From Bacteroidota bacterium (GTDB lineage: Bacteria > Bacteroidota > Bacteroidia > Cytophagales > UBA9547), in contig RDZG01000064.1 in assembly GCA_004293915.1 (NCBI GenBank), positions 20,449 through 84,448 on the forward strand: a stretch of 64,000 bases of DNA. The letters run 5' to 3'. This document shows, piece by piece, positions 54,299 to 63,933 of this stretch. How positions within the stretch are numbered: the first letter of the stretch is position 1; every line of letters starts with the position of its first letter. A program made the position numbers and the translations under genes. The notes below the pieces were generated by a model. The model saw only the letters and a list, made by a program, of their open reading frames with translations, was not told the origin of the DNA and ran no database searches.

Positions 54299-54974
54299 TT
54301 TAAAAGTTTTTATAATTATTCCATCATATAATGAAGGTGTTGTTTTAAAAAACACAATATTATCTTTACCTAAAGAATACAATATTGTTGTTGTGGATGA
54401 TTGTTCAAAAGTTTCTAGTGCAGAAATGCTTGAAGGAACTAGTGTATATTATTTGAGACATGAAATAAACTTAGGGCAAGGTGCTGCATTGCAAACTGGT
54501 ATGGATTTTGCGATTAAGAATAAGGCTGACATAATAATTCATTTTGATGCTGATGGGCAACATGACAAAAATGATATTCCTAAATTTATTGATAAACTAA
54601 TAGAGGGAAATTATGACATTGTGCTAGGTTCTCGATTTTTGGATAAAATGCATATTAAATCAGTACCTAAAATAAAAATAATTATTTTAAAAATTGCAAT
54701 ATTTGTAAATGGTTTGTTAACTGGCATGTGGTTAAGCGATGCCCATAACGGTTTTAGAGCAATGACAAGTAAAGCAGCTTCACTTATTTATTTTAAAGAA
54801 AACAGAATGGCTCACGCTTCTGAAATTTTATTACAAATAAAAAAACACAAATTCCGTTTTACAGAAATTTCTACACATATCGTTTATACTGACCATTCTA
54901 TGGAAAAGGGACAACCCTGGCATAACTCTTTGAATATATTAATAGATTTAATTGTAAATAAAATATTGAAATAA
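54291..54974 (+). CDS. Glycosyltransferase family 2
   Basis: A 227-residue GT2: FIIIPSYNEGVVLKNTI, VVVDDCSKVSSA, NLGQGAALQTGMDFAI, HFDADGQHDKNDI (DxD region) and GSRFLDKM. Paired with a DUF2304 membrane protein one base downstream, the usual arrangement for enzymes that load a polyprenyl phosphate with a sugar. Confidence 0.88.
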   Translation: MTNLKVFIIIPSYNEGVVLKNTILSLPKEYNIVVVDDCSKVSSAEMLEGTSVYYLRHEINLGQGAALQTGMDFAIKNKADIIIHFDADGQHDKNDIPKFIDKLIEGNYDIVLGSRFLDKMHIKSVPKIKIIILKIAIFVNGLLTGMWLSDAHNGFRAMTSKAASLIYFKENRMAHASEILLQIKKHKFRFTEISTHIVYTDHSMEKGQPWHNSLNILIDLIVNKILK

Positions 54975-54975
54975 G

Positions 54976-55299
54976 ATGACACCAATTCAAATTATACTTA
55001 TTTTTTTAGGATTACTTATTTTTCTAACCTCTTATAAAGTTTTAAACAATAAAATATTTTATCGTTCTATTTTTTTAGGTTCTATTTTGATAGGAATGAT
55101 TTTGGTATTAAATCAAAAAATACTTGATGTAATTTCATCAAAACTAGGCGTAGGAAGAGGAGTTGATTTGATTTTTTATATTGTAATTACAGTTTTGGTT
55201 TATTGCTTGATTATTTTTTATCGAAAACTATTAAAACAAGATGAAATGATAACAAAAATAATACGAAATAATTCAATTAATAGTGCAAAAAAAATATGA
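54976..55299 (+). CDS. DUF2304 membrane protein
   Basis: A 107-residue protein with three membrane helices (IQIILIFLGLLIFL, FYRSIFLGSILIGMILVL, VDLIFYIVITVLVYCLIIF) and the conserved GVGRGVDL turn. DUF2304 proteins accompany GT2 enzymes and probably help hold or orient them at the membrane. Its stop overlaps the next start by four bases. Confidence 0.88.
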   Translation: MTPIQIILIFLGLLIFLTSYKVLNNKIFYRSIFLGSILIGMILVLNQKILDVISSKLGVGRGVDLIFYIVITVLVYCLIIFYRKLLKQDEMITKIIRNNSINSAKKI

Positions 55300-56060
55300 G
55301 CTATTTAATTTCAATCATAATTCCATCATATAATCAAGGAAGGTTTATTAAACAAACTATTGATAGTATTTTAAATCAAACTTACAAAAATGTAGAAGTT
55401 TTAGTAATTGATGGTCAAAGTAGCGATTCTACTATAGAAATTTTAAAAACATATGGTAATCAAATATTTTGGATTTCGGAGAAAGACAATGGACAAACAG
55501 ATGCAATTAATAAAGGGATAAAACTTGCTAAAGGAGAAGTTATAACATATTTAAACTCTGATGACTATTATTTGGAGCGGACTTTAGAAACAGTAGTAAA
55601 TTGTTTTATTGAAAACAAAAATACCTTATGGATTACTGGAGATTATATAATTGTTGATGAAAACGGAAATCAAATACAATCATTAATTGCAAAGTACAAA
55701 AAAATATTAAGAAAATTTTTATCACTAAATTTGCTAAGTATTTTAAATCCAATTAATCAACCAAGTACCTTTTTAACTAAAAAGTTAATTGATAAAATAG
55801 GTAATTTCAATGAAGATTTGAAATATACGATGGATTATGACTATTGGTTAAGAGCAATAAAAGAAAATAAACCAATGGTTTTAGATCAAAAATTTTCGGC
55901 TTTTAGAATTCATAACAATTCTAAAGGAGGAAGTATGTTTATAAAGCAATTTGAAGAAGAAATGAATGTTGCAGAAAAGTATAGTAAAAATAGGATTTTA
56001 TTAATGTTACATAAATTCCATAATTACCTTATCATTTTTGTTTACAAATTAATAAAATAA
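55296..56060 (+). CDS. Glycosyltransferase family 2
   Basis: A 254-residue GT2 with SIIIPSYNQGRFIKQTIDSI, VLVIDGQSSDSTIEILKTY, WISEKDNGQTDAINKG and TYLNSDDYYLERT (the DD metal site), and YTMDYDYWLRAIKENK. Its closest style is the WcaE/Abequosyl-like group of exopolysaccharide transferases. Donor sugar unknown. Confidence 0.9.
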   Translation: MSYLISIIIPSYNQGRFIKQTIDSILNQTYKNVEVLVIDGQSSDSTIEILKTYGNQIFWISEKDNGQTDAINKGIKLAKGEVITYLNSDDYYLERTLETVVNCFIENKNTLWITGDYIIVDENGNQIQSLIAKYKKILRKFLSLNLLSILNPINQPSTFLTKKLIDKIGNFNEDLKYTMDYDYWLRAIKENKPMVLDQKFSAFRIHNNSKGGSMFIKQFEEEMNVAEKYSKNRILLMLHKFHNYLIIFVYKLIK

Positions 56061-56133
56061 ATTAAAAATATGGGGAAATTTTATGGGTAATATTATTACA
56101 AAATTGTATAGTTTAAGTTATAAATTGAATTAA

Positions 56134-56853
56134 ATGTTAAAATCTATCTTATTATTAATTACAAAATTTATTCCATCAGGAATAATAATTCCAATATTTT
56201 CTGGACCTTTAAAAGGTTTAAAATGGGTTGCTGGAGCCGCTGAAGGAAACGGAAAAGGCTTATCATTAATCTTAAATATGTGCGAGCCCGAGCAAATTAA
56301 AAAAGCTGTTCAGATTAGTTCTAAAGATAAAATCGTATTTGATATTGGAGCAAATGTTGGCATGTACAGCATTTTATATTCAAAATTTTGTAAACAAGTA
56401 TATTGTTTTGAGCCACTTCCTCGAAATCTTCATTTTTTATATAAAATATTAACAATTAACAACATGCAAAATGCTACCATTGTTCCTTTTGCAGTAGGAG
56501 GCGAATTGTCTATGGCAAATTTTCAGATTAGTGATAAAAACTCCGAAGGAAAGATATCTGAATTAGGAAATCAACCAGCAATAATTGTAGGATTAGAAAA
56601 TTTTATTCATAGATATAATATAACACCAAATATTATTAAAATTGATGTAGAAGGTGCCGAGTTTGTACTTTTAAATGCTGCCAAAGACTTTTTAACAAAA
56701 TCTAAACAGCTAGAAATAGTACTTTCTGTTCATTCCTTTGAATTAAGAGAAAGTTGTTTAACTTTGCTTTCGCAATGTGGTTTTAATACAATTGAACCTT
56801 TAAATGGAGAAAGCAGAGATAATGCTTTTGAATATTATATATCAAAATGCTAA
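56134..56853 (+). CDS. FkbM family methyltransferase
   Basis: A 239-residue SAM-dependent O-methyltransferase: FDIGANVGMYSILYSKFC (~70), VYCFEPLPRNLHFLY and IIKIDVEGAEFVLLNAA. FkbM enzymes in surface-glycan clusters methylate sugar hydroxyls. It is 73 bases after the GT2 gene and overlaps the next gene by 7 bases. Confidence 0.9.
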   Translation: MLKSILLLITKFIPSGIIIPIFSGPLKGLKWVAGAAEGNGKGLSLILNMCEPEQIKKAVQISSKDKIVFDIGANVGMYSILYSKFCKQVYCFEPLPRNLHFLYKILTINNMQNATIVPFAVGGELSMANFQISDKNSEGKISELGNQPAIIVGLENFIHRYNITPNIIKIDVEGAEFVLLNAAKDFLTKSKQLEIVLSVHSFELRESCLTLLSQCGFNTIEPLNGESRDNAFEYYISKC

Positions 56854-57776
56854 TTTTTTGTAGAAAACACAAACCTTTAATTGTCTTTATTTTAAAAGTC
56901 ATTTTACTGTCTTTTGCGTTATATTTTTTATTAAATAATATAAAATATAACGATTTTAATGAAATACTTACTAAAACTAGGTATTCTTTTTTAATTATTT
57001 TTATGGTTTTTGCAATTTTAATTTTTATTATTTCAACATTAAAAACGAAGTATTTATTAGATAGTCAAAATATAATTATTTCATATCGTTCTATATTTAT
57101 TAACAACTGGATTGGTCAGTTTTTTAATAATTTTACACCAGCAGGCGTTGGTGGAGATGCTTACAAATTTGTAGATTTCAAGAATGAAGCACAAAACTAT
57201 TCTGTTTTATTATCACTTATTATTTATGATAAAATTGTTGGCGTTGCTGTTCTTTTTATAAATGCTATAATTTTTAGTTCAAGTTTGCCTTTAATAAAAT
57301 ATGACAGTTTTAATTACATATATATTGTTGCAGTTTTATTAACAGTATTAATTTTAATTATTTGTTTTAAAAAATACTTTATTGAAATGGGTGCTTTTAG
57401 CAAAATTCCTTGGCAGTTATTCTCTAATTTTAAATCTATTTTAATTTTAACGCTTTACTATGAAATTATATTTTGTTTTGTCCTTTTTAGTTATAAAGTT
57501 TTGCTTCTGTCAATAAATGTAGAAATTGATTTATTTATTGTTTTAAAAGTTGTTCCAATTGTGTTTATAGGAGAATATGTCCCTTTGTCTATCAATTCGA
57601 TTGGAATTAGAGAAGGATTAAATGTTTATTTGTTTGGATTATTTAATTATGCAAAAAATGATATTTTATTTATTACAATTATTGGTAGAATTTTAAATTT
57701 AATTATATCTTTATTTGGCGGTTTATTATTTTTAATAAAAAAATACAATGGCAGAAACACTAGGGTCACTTTGTGA
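56847..57776 (+). CDS. Flippase-like/lysylphosphatidylglycerol synthase-type membrane protein
   Basis: A 309-residue protein with about eight membrane helices. The signature NNFTPAGVGGDAYKFVDF and the later SINSIGIREGLNVYLFGLF are typical of the AglD/UPF0104 superfamily, whose members move lipids or modify them. In a glycan cluster a lipid-linked sugar role is plausible. Overlaps the next gene by 29 bases. Confidence 0.8.
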   Translation: MLIFCRKHKPLIVFILKVILLSFALYFLLNNIKYNDFNEILTKTRYSFLIIFMVFAILIFIISTLKTKYLLDSQNIIISYRSIFINNWIGQFFNNFTPAGVGGDAYKFVDFKNEAQNYSVLLSLIIYDKIVGVAVLFINAIIFSSSLPLIKYDSFNYIYIVAVLLTVLILIICFKKYFIEMGAFSKIPWQLFSNFKSILILTLYYEIIFCFVLFSYKVLLLSINVEIDLFIVLKVVPIVFIGEYVPLSINSIGIREGLNVYLFGLFNYAKNDILFITIIGRILNLIISLFGGLLFLIKKYNGRNTRVTL

Positions 57777-58185
57777 CAAATTAACAATTATTAAATTAAA
57801 ACAATGGCATTCGGATGACGAATCTAGGCAAATTAGCTTGGCTAATCAACAGCAATCTATACAAGAAGAAATTGATCAGTTTTTGATTGATGCCATATCT
57901 GGTCTAATACCTGAAAAAAAAATAACATTCAATGCTAATAAAGTATTTAAAAAAGAGGGGAATGATGTTAAAGAAGTGCTTGGGTCGATTGGAGATATTT
58001 TTTCTGAGTTAGCCAAAATAAATTGCGAACTCTGGCATGAACAAGAGAAAGTATATGAATTTGAAAAAGTTCCAAATGAAGAAAAAAATAATGTTGTAAA
58101 ACAATTAGCAATTCTTAATTTGCAAAGAAATAAATGTATAGATGCCATTGATAATAATCTTTTAAAAATTATAACTAAAAAATAA
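57748..58185 (+). CDS. Helical cluster protein (DUF6165/DUF4254-like)
   Basis: A 145-residue all-helical protein: ETLGSLCDKLTIIKLKQWHS, ELAKINCELWHEQEKVYEF and QLAILNLQRNKCIDAID. The order of a D-K-L/I-T-I helix, a N-x-x-LW-x-x-E helix and a terminal N-x-x-R-x-x-x-ID helix is shared by small DUF proteins in LPS and capsule clusters. Function unknown; the start is inside the flippase-like gene. Confidence 0.6.
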   Translation: MAETLGSLCDKLTIIKLKQWHSDDESRQISLANQQQSIQEEIDQFLIDAISGLIPEKKITFNANKVFKKEGNDVKEVLGSIGDIFSELAKINCELWHEQEKVYEFEKVPNEEKNNVVKQLAILNLQRNKCIDAIDNNLLKIITKK

Positions 58186-58186
58186 T

Positions 58187-59449
58187 ATGCACTTAATCCA
58201 TCGAAAAACTTGCCGAGTGTGCGGTTCTGAAAGTTTAAAAAATGTAATTGATCTTGGCGAACAGCACCTTCAAGGGTCGTTTGTAAAGCCTGGCAAAGAA
58301 ATTCCACCATTACGTAAAATAGCATGTACACTTATGCGTTGTGATCCTACCATGGATGAAAATGCTTGTGGACTTTTACAAATGGAGCATACTGTACCAC
58401 CATCTATTTTGTATTCTGCTTATTGGTACAGATCAGGTACTAACAATACCATGCGAAATCACTTGAAAGGTATTGTTGATGCCGTTTTAAAAATCACAAA
58501 TAAAACAAGAGCAAATGTATTAGATATTGGTTGCAACGATGGCACTTTACTCAATAATTATCCAAAAGAGTTTAAAAAATTTGGAGTTGATCCGTCAGAT
58601 GTAGCTCAAGAAATAGGAAAAGAAGTTACTGTTGTTCAAGATATTTTTCCATCTAAAGAATTAATGTCTCAAATTGGTGATTTAAAGTTTGATATAATAA
58701 CTTCAATAGCTATGTTTTATGATTTAGAAGATCCTATTACTTTTTCTAAAGGCATAAAAAATATACTTTCTCAAGATGGAGTATGGGTTTTTGAAATGTC
58801 ATACATGCCTTCAATGCTCGAAATGAACTCATATGATACTATTTGCCATGAACATATAGAATATTATAGTTTAGCTGTTATAGAATTTATTCTTAAAAAA
58901 GCTGATATTAAAGTTTTTAATGTAGAATTCAATGATATTAATGGAGGCAGTATTCGTTGTTATGCCACACATATTAATAATTTTAGCTTTAAAGCAGAAG
59001 AGTATGCCATAAATCTTATGACTATTCGCCAAAAAGAGTTTGACTTAGAGTTAGATACCGACAAGCCATATAAAAATTTCCAAGATAGGATTAATATTCA
59101 TAAAGAAGAACTCATAAAACTTTTAAAAAATCTAAAAAAAGAAGGGAAAAGAATTCATATTTATGGAGCTTCTACAAAGGGTAACACAATATTGCAATAT
59201 TGTGGTATAGATAATCGAATAGTTGATTTTGCAGCTGAAAGAAACCCAGACAAATATGGTGCTTTTACCTTGGGAACTGAGATTCCGATAATCAGTGAGG
59301 CTGAGTCTAGAGCAATGAAACCTGATTATTATTTGGTTCTACCATGGCATTTTAAAGAAGAGTTTCTAGAAAGAGAAAAAGAAAGTATTGAAAATGGAAT
59401 TGGCTTTATATTCCCTTTACCGTTTGTAGAAATAATCAAGAAAAAATGA
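58187..59449 (+). CDS. Zinc-binding sugar C-methyltransferase-like protein
   Basis: A 420-residue protein. N-terminal putative zinc site CRVCG (C9, C12) with KIACTLMRC (Cys47, Cys52), then a SAM domain with VLDIGCNDGTLLNNYP (~107) and IICHEHIEYYS-like YDTICHEHIEYYSLAVIE, and a C-terminal Rossmann-like domain (RIHIYGASTKGNTILQYCGI). This three-part layout is that of Methyltransf_13/14 enzymes such as deoxysugar C-methyltransferases (TylC3/NovU group). Overlaps the next gene by four bases. Confidence 0.85.
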   Translation: MHLIHRKTCRVCGSESLKNVIDLGEQHLQGSFVKPGKEIPPLRKIACTLMRCDPTMDENACGLLQMEHTVPPSILYSAYWYRSGTNNTMRNHLKGIVDAVLKITNKTRANVLDIGCNDGTLLNNYPKEFKKFGVDPSDVAQEIGKEVTVVQDIFPSKELMSQIGDLKFDIITSIAMFYDLEDPITFSKGIKNILSQDGVWVFEMSYMPSMLEMNSYDTICHEHIEYYSLAVIEFILKKADIKVFNVEFNDINGGSIRCYATHINNFSFKAEEYAINLMTIRQKEFDLELDTDKPYKNFQDRINIHKEELIKLLKNLKKEGKRIHIYGASTKGNTILQYCGIDNRIVDFAAERNPDKYGAFTLGTEIPIISEAESRAMKPDYYLVLPWHFKEEFLEREKESIENGIGFIFPLPFVEIIKKK

Positions 59450-60321
59450 TTGCAATAGTTTTTGGTGCAAATTCTCAAGATGGAATTTATCTTTCTGAGA
59501 TTTGTTTAAAAAATAATATAGAAGTAATTGGTGTTTCCAGAACAGGGAATTCCAATTCTATTATTGGAGATGTTTGTGATATAGCTTTTGTAGAATCTAT
59601 TATCAAGCAAAAAAAACCAGATTTTGTGTTTCACTTAGCTGCAAACTCTACTGTTAAACATTTTGCATTATTTGAAAATCATAGTACTATTTCTAATGGA
59701 GCTTTAAATATATTGGAAACAGTAAAAAATCATTCTCCTAATACCAAAGTTTTCATTACAGGAAGTGCAATGCAGTTTAAAAATGAAGGATTACCAATTT
59801 CAGAGCTTACTGAATTTGAAGCTCGTGATCCTTATTCTGTAGCAAGAATTCAATCGGTTTATGCAGCAAGATATTTTCGAACACTTGGCTTAAAAGTTTA
59901 TGTTGGCTATTTATTTCACCATGATAGTCCATTTAGAAAAGACAATCATTTGGCTAAATCAACAACAAATGCTATCAAAAAAATTAAAAATGGAGAATTA
60001 AATACTTTGGAAATCGGAAACATGTTTGTTTCTAAAGAATGGGGATATGCAAAGGATATAGCTGAGGGGATTTTTAAATTGGTAAACCAAGATATGGTTT
60101 TTGAAGCGACAATAGGAACTGGAAAGTCGCATACCATAGAAGAATGGCTTAAAATTTGTTTTGAAATCGTAAATCTTGATTACAAAAAATATGTTGTTTC
60201 TAATATCCATTTTAATATAGATTTTAAAGCGTTGGTTTCAAATCCCTCAACTATAAATTCTTTAGGATGGTCGCACAGAACTTCAATTTTTGAATTAGCT
60301 CAAATTATGATGCTTGAATGA
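59446..60321 (+). CDS. NAD(P)-dependent sugar epimerase/dehydratase, GMD-like
   Basis: A 291-residue extended SDR: VFGANSQDGIYLSEICLKNN, VFHLAANSTVKHFALFENHS, FITGSAMQFKNEG and GYLFHHDSPFRKDNHLAKST, similar to GDP-mannose 4,6-dehydratase. The active-site Tyr is in DPYSVARIQ, where Arg replaces the usual Lys of Y-x3-K. It may be a reductase/epimerase variant or weakly active. It converges on a GT9 gene with a 17-base overlap. Confidence 0.8.
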   Translation: MIAIVFGANSQDGIYLSEICLKNNIEVIGVSRTGNSNSIIGDVCDIAFVESIIKQKKPDFVFHLAANSTVKHFALFENHSTISNGALNILETVKNHSPNTKVFITGSAMQFKNEGLPISELTEFEARDPYSVARIQSVYAARYFRTLGLKVYVGYLFHHDSPFRKDNHLAKSTTNAIKKIKNGELNTLEIGNMFVSKEWGYAKDIAEGIFKLVNQDMVFEATIGTGKSHTIEEWLKICFEIVNLDYKKYVVSNIHFNIDFKALVSNPSTINSLGWSHRTSIFELAQIMMLE

Positions 60322-61510
60322 TTTGTGCTACTATGTTTATGATTTCAGAATAACTAGTTTCATTTACATCAAATTTAGAATTATACATATTCAAGGTAAT
60401 TAATTTATCAAAATCTTTTTCTACCATTTTTCGCATACTTGGAGGGTAAATTGTGGTAATATATTCTTTATACTCTTTAGGGTATGGATTGAATCTAGCA
60501 AAATTTTTACCGTTAGTAATGCAAATACATCTCTTTTTCAACGAAACAGAAATAGGTACGCTACTTGAGTCGCTAGTAACGATAAAAGTTGATTTATCAA
60601 TTAAATTAATTAAATCAATAAGAGATAAGTTTTCAGATAAATTAAATATTCTATTTTCTTTGTTTAAAAATAAAATATCATCAACGATTTTTTGACATAA
60701 ATCAAATTCACTTTTACTTCCTGAAATATAAATATTCATATCTGTATTGCACAAAATATATTCAGCAACTTTAGCAAAATTTAAAGTATTCCATTGCCTA
60801 AATTTATCCCCAGCACCTGGTACGAAAACAACATAATTTTTATTGTATTTTAATTCATTTTTATTATAGCATTCTAAATTCATTTTTAAATCAGTAAAAG
60901 ATAGACCCAATGCTTGTTTTATAAAATGCTTATTTACATCAAAATCAAATTGAAGATTTTCAGTATTGATAAGCTTTGTATAAAAATGGTTTCCAATCCA
61001 AGCTTCCCAATTTTTTATATTATGCAAAAATGAAACAAATCCAATTTTGCTTTTACCGTTTAGTTTTCTTATTAATAAGTCATCCACAACAAATATTCTT
61101 GATGCAACTGGGTTTAATATTAAGTCATATTCTAAAGATGGTAGATTCTTAATTATATTTCTCCTGTAAATAATATTTGTCGAGAATTTATAAATATCAA
61201 GCCAATATACATTATCAATATATTTGGAGTCGTATTCCTCAAAAATGGGTTTCCAAAGAATATTTCCAATTAAATCAATTTGATAATCTTTGTATTTATT
61301 GTCTTTTCTTATTAATTCAAAAAATGATCTAAAGAAAAAATAATCACCTATTACATTTGTTTTTATAAATAAAATTTTCTTATTTTTTGTTTTAATTTTA
61401 GGCTTAAATATCAAAATATCAGACACAAATAATATAAAATTTACTGCAAATAATATCGGTTCAAATATTTTTTTTGTTTTAACTAAATTAACTAGTTCTT
61501 TTAAGTTCAT
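60305..61510 (-). CDS. Glycosyltransferase family 9 (heptosyltransferase-like)
   Basis: A 401-residue GT-B enzyme. Residues ~45-60 KKILFIKTNVIGDYFFFRSF start the first domain, VVFVPGAGDKFRQWN begins the second, and VTSDSSSVPISVSL with ITNGKNFARFNPYP form the donor site. GT9 enzymes use ADP- or GDP-heptose; heptose genes in the same cluster fit. It is the only minus-strand gene in this part of the cluster. Confidence 0.85.
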   Translation of the reverse strand: MNLKELVNLVKTKKIFEPILFAVNFILFVSDILIFKPKIKTKNKKILFIKTNVIGDYFFFRSFFELIRKDNKYKDYQIDLIGNILWKPIFEEYDSKYIDNVYWLDIYKFSTNIIYRRNIIKNLPSLEYDLILNPVASRIFVVDDLLIRKLNGKSKIGFVSFLHNIKNWEAWIGNHFYTKLINTENLQFDFDVNKHFIKQALGLSFTDLKMNLECYNKNELKYNKNYVVFVPGAGDKFRQWNTLNFAKVAEYILCNTDMNIYISGSKSEFDLCQKIVDDILFLNKENRIFNLSENLSLIDLINLIDKSTFIVTSDSSSVPISVSLKKRCICITNGKNFARFNPYPKEYKEYITTIYPPSMRKMVEKDFDKLITLNMYNSKFDVNETSYSEIINIVAQIIQAS

Positions 61511-61891
61511 GACAGAATTTTAACGCAAGGTATAAATTATATTAGTGAATCAAAAACGCTTTTATAGGTCTAAATGGCAAATATCTTTTAGTAAGCTACT
61601 TAATTTTTTAGAAAACCAAAAGAATTGATATTGCAGAAAAAATACCATTGATAAAAAATGTCTCTCAATCGTTATTTATTGTTGGTCAGAAATAGGGAGG
61701 ATTATTGCATTGATAAATTACTTTCAGCATATTTAAAAACTATTTCAATCAATACTAATAGCACTATTTTCTTAAAAAATATTCCACATACACAATCAAA
61801 TATTCTAGTTTATTTTTAAAAATTTAATTTATACCTTTGAAACAGATTAATTCCTAAAATTAATTTTAATTTTGCTATTTTAAATTCTAAG
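61511..61891 (+). promoter_or_regulatory. Divergent intergenic region with hddA -7 box
   Basis: No gene seen. TACCTTTG at 61832-61839 and TAATTTTG at 61867-61874 both fit TAnnTTTG upstream of hddA (start 61892); the first leaves a more usual untranslated leader of about 45 bases. The rest is AT-rich without repeats. Confidence 0.4.
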
Positions 61892-62884
61892 ATGATTATA
61901 TCTAAAACACCTTTGCGAATCAGTTTTTTTGGTGGTGGGACTGATTATCCAGATTATTATAAACAATTTGGTGGAGCTGTTTTATCAACTAGTATTGATA
62001 AATATATTTTCATAACGGTAAACAATCTTTCTGTTATTTCAGAATATAAATACAAAAACACCTATTCTAAAGTCGAATATTGTAATGAAATAAATGAAAT
62101 AAAACATCCTTCGATTAGAGAATCATTAAGATTTATGGAAGTTTTTAATGGTATAGAAATTCATACTGTTAGTGATTTGCCTGCAAAAACTGGGCTTGGC
62201 TCTTCCTCTTCTTTTACTGTTGGGTTACTAAATGCTTTATATGCTCATAAAAATCAATATAGAAAACCAATTGACTTAGCTTTAGATGCTATTCATGTTG
62301 AACAAAAGTTAATTGGCGAAAAAGTTGGTGTACAAGATCAAAGTGTTGCAGCTATTGGAGGATTAAACTACATTATGTTTAACAAAGACGAGACAATTAG
62401 CTATAAGCCTATCATAATTTCTGCTGAAAAAAAGAAACTTTTTAAAAGCCATTTAATGTTATATTACACTGGCATGCAACGTTTTGCTGAAGATGTTTTA
62501 ATAGAACAAATTGAAAAAACAAAAACTGGAGAAGTAAATAAAGATCTAGATAAAATTCGTTCTATGGTAGATACTGGCTTCGAAATTTTATCATCAAATG
62601 TACCAATTACTGCTTTTGGAGAGCTTTTGCACGAATCATGGCTGCTAAAAAAAAATCTTTCGTCTTCGATTTCTAACAAACATCTTGATGGTATTTACGA
62701 TACCGCAATAAAAGCAGGAGCAATTGGTGGCAAATTATTAGGTGCAGGTGGTGGTGGTTTTTTTTTATTTTTTGCCGAACCCCAAAAACAACAAAATATT
62801 AGAAATGCACTATCTCCATTATATCTTGAAGTAGAAATAGATTTTGATAATGAAGGTAGCAAAATTATATTCAATAATAATTAG
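61892..62884 (+). CDS. hddA: D-glycero-alpha-D-manno-heptose 7-phosphate kinase
   Basis: A 330-residue GHMP kinase: TPLRISFFGGGTDYPDYY, the ATP loop DLPAKTGLGSSSSFTVGLL (~100-118), KVGVQDQSVAAIGGLNY and GAIGGKLLGAGGGGFFLFF. It makes the 1,7-bisphosphate in the GDP-heptose route used for LPS core, capsule or S-layer glycans. Its partners gmhA and hddC are in the same window. Confidence 0.92.
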   Translation: MIISKTPLRISFFGGGTDYPDYYKQFGGAVLSTSIDKYIFITVNNLSVISEYKYKNTYSKVEYCNEINEIKHPSIRESLRFMEVFNGIEIHTVSDLPAKTGLGSSSSFTVGLLNALYAHKNQYRKPIDLALDAIHVEQKLIGEKVGVQDQSVAAIGGLNYIMFNKDETISYKPIIISAEKKKLFKSHLMLYYTGMQRFAEDVLIEQIEKTKTGEVNKDLDKIRSMVDTGFEILSSNVPITAFGELLHESWLLKKNLSSSISNKHLDGIYDTAIKAGAIGGKLLGAGGGGFFLFFAEPQKQQNIRNALSPLYLEVEIDFDNEGSKIIFNNN

Positions 62885-63219
62885 CTTATAGTAACCTCTA
62901 AAAACCTCTATTCAGCTGAATATTTCCCTCTTGGGGAAACATAAAAGGGGTTTTTAGAGTTTTCATTATTTGATATAGAAATTGTTTAAAATGGCTATAT
63001 TTTGAAATTTATGACTTTAAAATATTGCAATAATGACAGGATGAAATTATTCTAACTTAATATTTGCTAAAAAATACACGAAAAAAACAATAGAAATTAG
63101 TGAATTCGTGGCAAAAAATAATAGAAATAAATTTGGAGTTGAATTTATATCTTCAAATCTAAAAAGGGATTTGACAAATGTTGTTTTAATTTAGAATATT
63201 GCTATCTAATTAATTAAAA
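62885..63219. other. Intergenic region with a nested inverted-repeat structure
   Basis: At 62892-62962, outer arms CTCTAAAAACCTCT and AGGGGTTTTTAGAG (one mismatch) enclose two smaller palindromes, ATTCAGCTGAAT and TTCCCTCTTGGGGAA. It could terminate hddA transcription or be a dispersed palindromic element. The remaining ~250 bases hold no gene. Confidence 0.5.
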
Positions 63220-63933
63220 ATGTATGTAAACAACATTCCGGTTCTCATTTTATGTGGTGGACAAGGTACTCGAATTAAACATTTGCTAAATGGATTGCCA
63301 AAACCAATGTACCCTGTTTTGGGAAAACCTTTTTTAAGCCATCAAATTGCTTATTTGTCAAGATTTGGACTAACAAATATTATAATTTCGGCTGGCTATA
63401 GAGCAGATGTTATAAATGAATATTTTGGGAATGAATATTTGATTATTGAAGAAAATGAGCCTTTAGGGACTGGTGGAGCGGTTTTTTATGCCTTAAATCA
63501 TATTAAAACAGAAAATTTTATTTGTTTAAATGGTGATACACTATTTTTATTAGATTTTAATAAATTTTTAAATGCTAGTAAAGTAAATAATTTATTTTCT
63601 ACTATCGCTTTAAAAAAAGTTTTAGAATCAGATAGATTTGGCTCTGTTTGGAAAAACGGTACAAACAAAATAGAAAAATTTGCTGAAAAAAATATTGGAA
63701 CAAGTTCAGGCTTAATAAATGCAGGGATATATTATTTGAATAAAAAGCAATTACAAAAGTTTGATTTTCCAAAAAAATGTAGCATCGAAACAGATATTTT
63801 CCCAGAATTGGTAAAAGATAATTTATTTGGATTTGAAACAGAAGCTGATTTTATAGATATAGGAACGCCAGAAACACTTGTTCAAATCGAAAATTTTATT
63901 GTTATATTAAACCGAAAAATTAAGATTACATAA
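63220..63933 (+). CDS. hddC: D-glycero-alpha-D-manno-heptose 1-phosphate guanylyltransferase
   Basis: A 237-residue nucleotidyltransferase: VLILCGGQGTRIKHLLNGLP with KPMYPVLGKPFLSHQIAYLS, EENEPLGTGGAVFYAL, FICLNGDTLFLLDF and FIDIGTPETL. It makes the activated GDP-heptose. The phosphatase step (GmhB) is not in the window. Assignment as HddC over a generic sugar-phosphate nucleotidyltransferase rests on motif pattern and the neighbouring hddA. Confidence 0.88.
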   Translation: MYVNNIPVLILCGGQGTRIKHLLNGLPKPMYPVLGKPFLSHQIAYLSRFGLTNIIISAGYRADVINEYFGNEYLIIEENEPLGTGGAVFYALNHIKTENFICLNGDTLFLLDFNKFLNASKVNNLFSTIALKKVLESDRFGSVWKNGTNKIEKFAEKNIGTSSGLINAGIYYLNKKQLQKFDFPKKCSIETDIFPELVKDNLFGFETEADFIDIGTPETLVQIENFIVILNRKIKIT

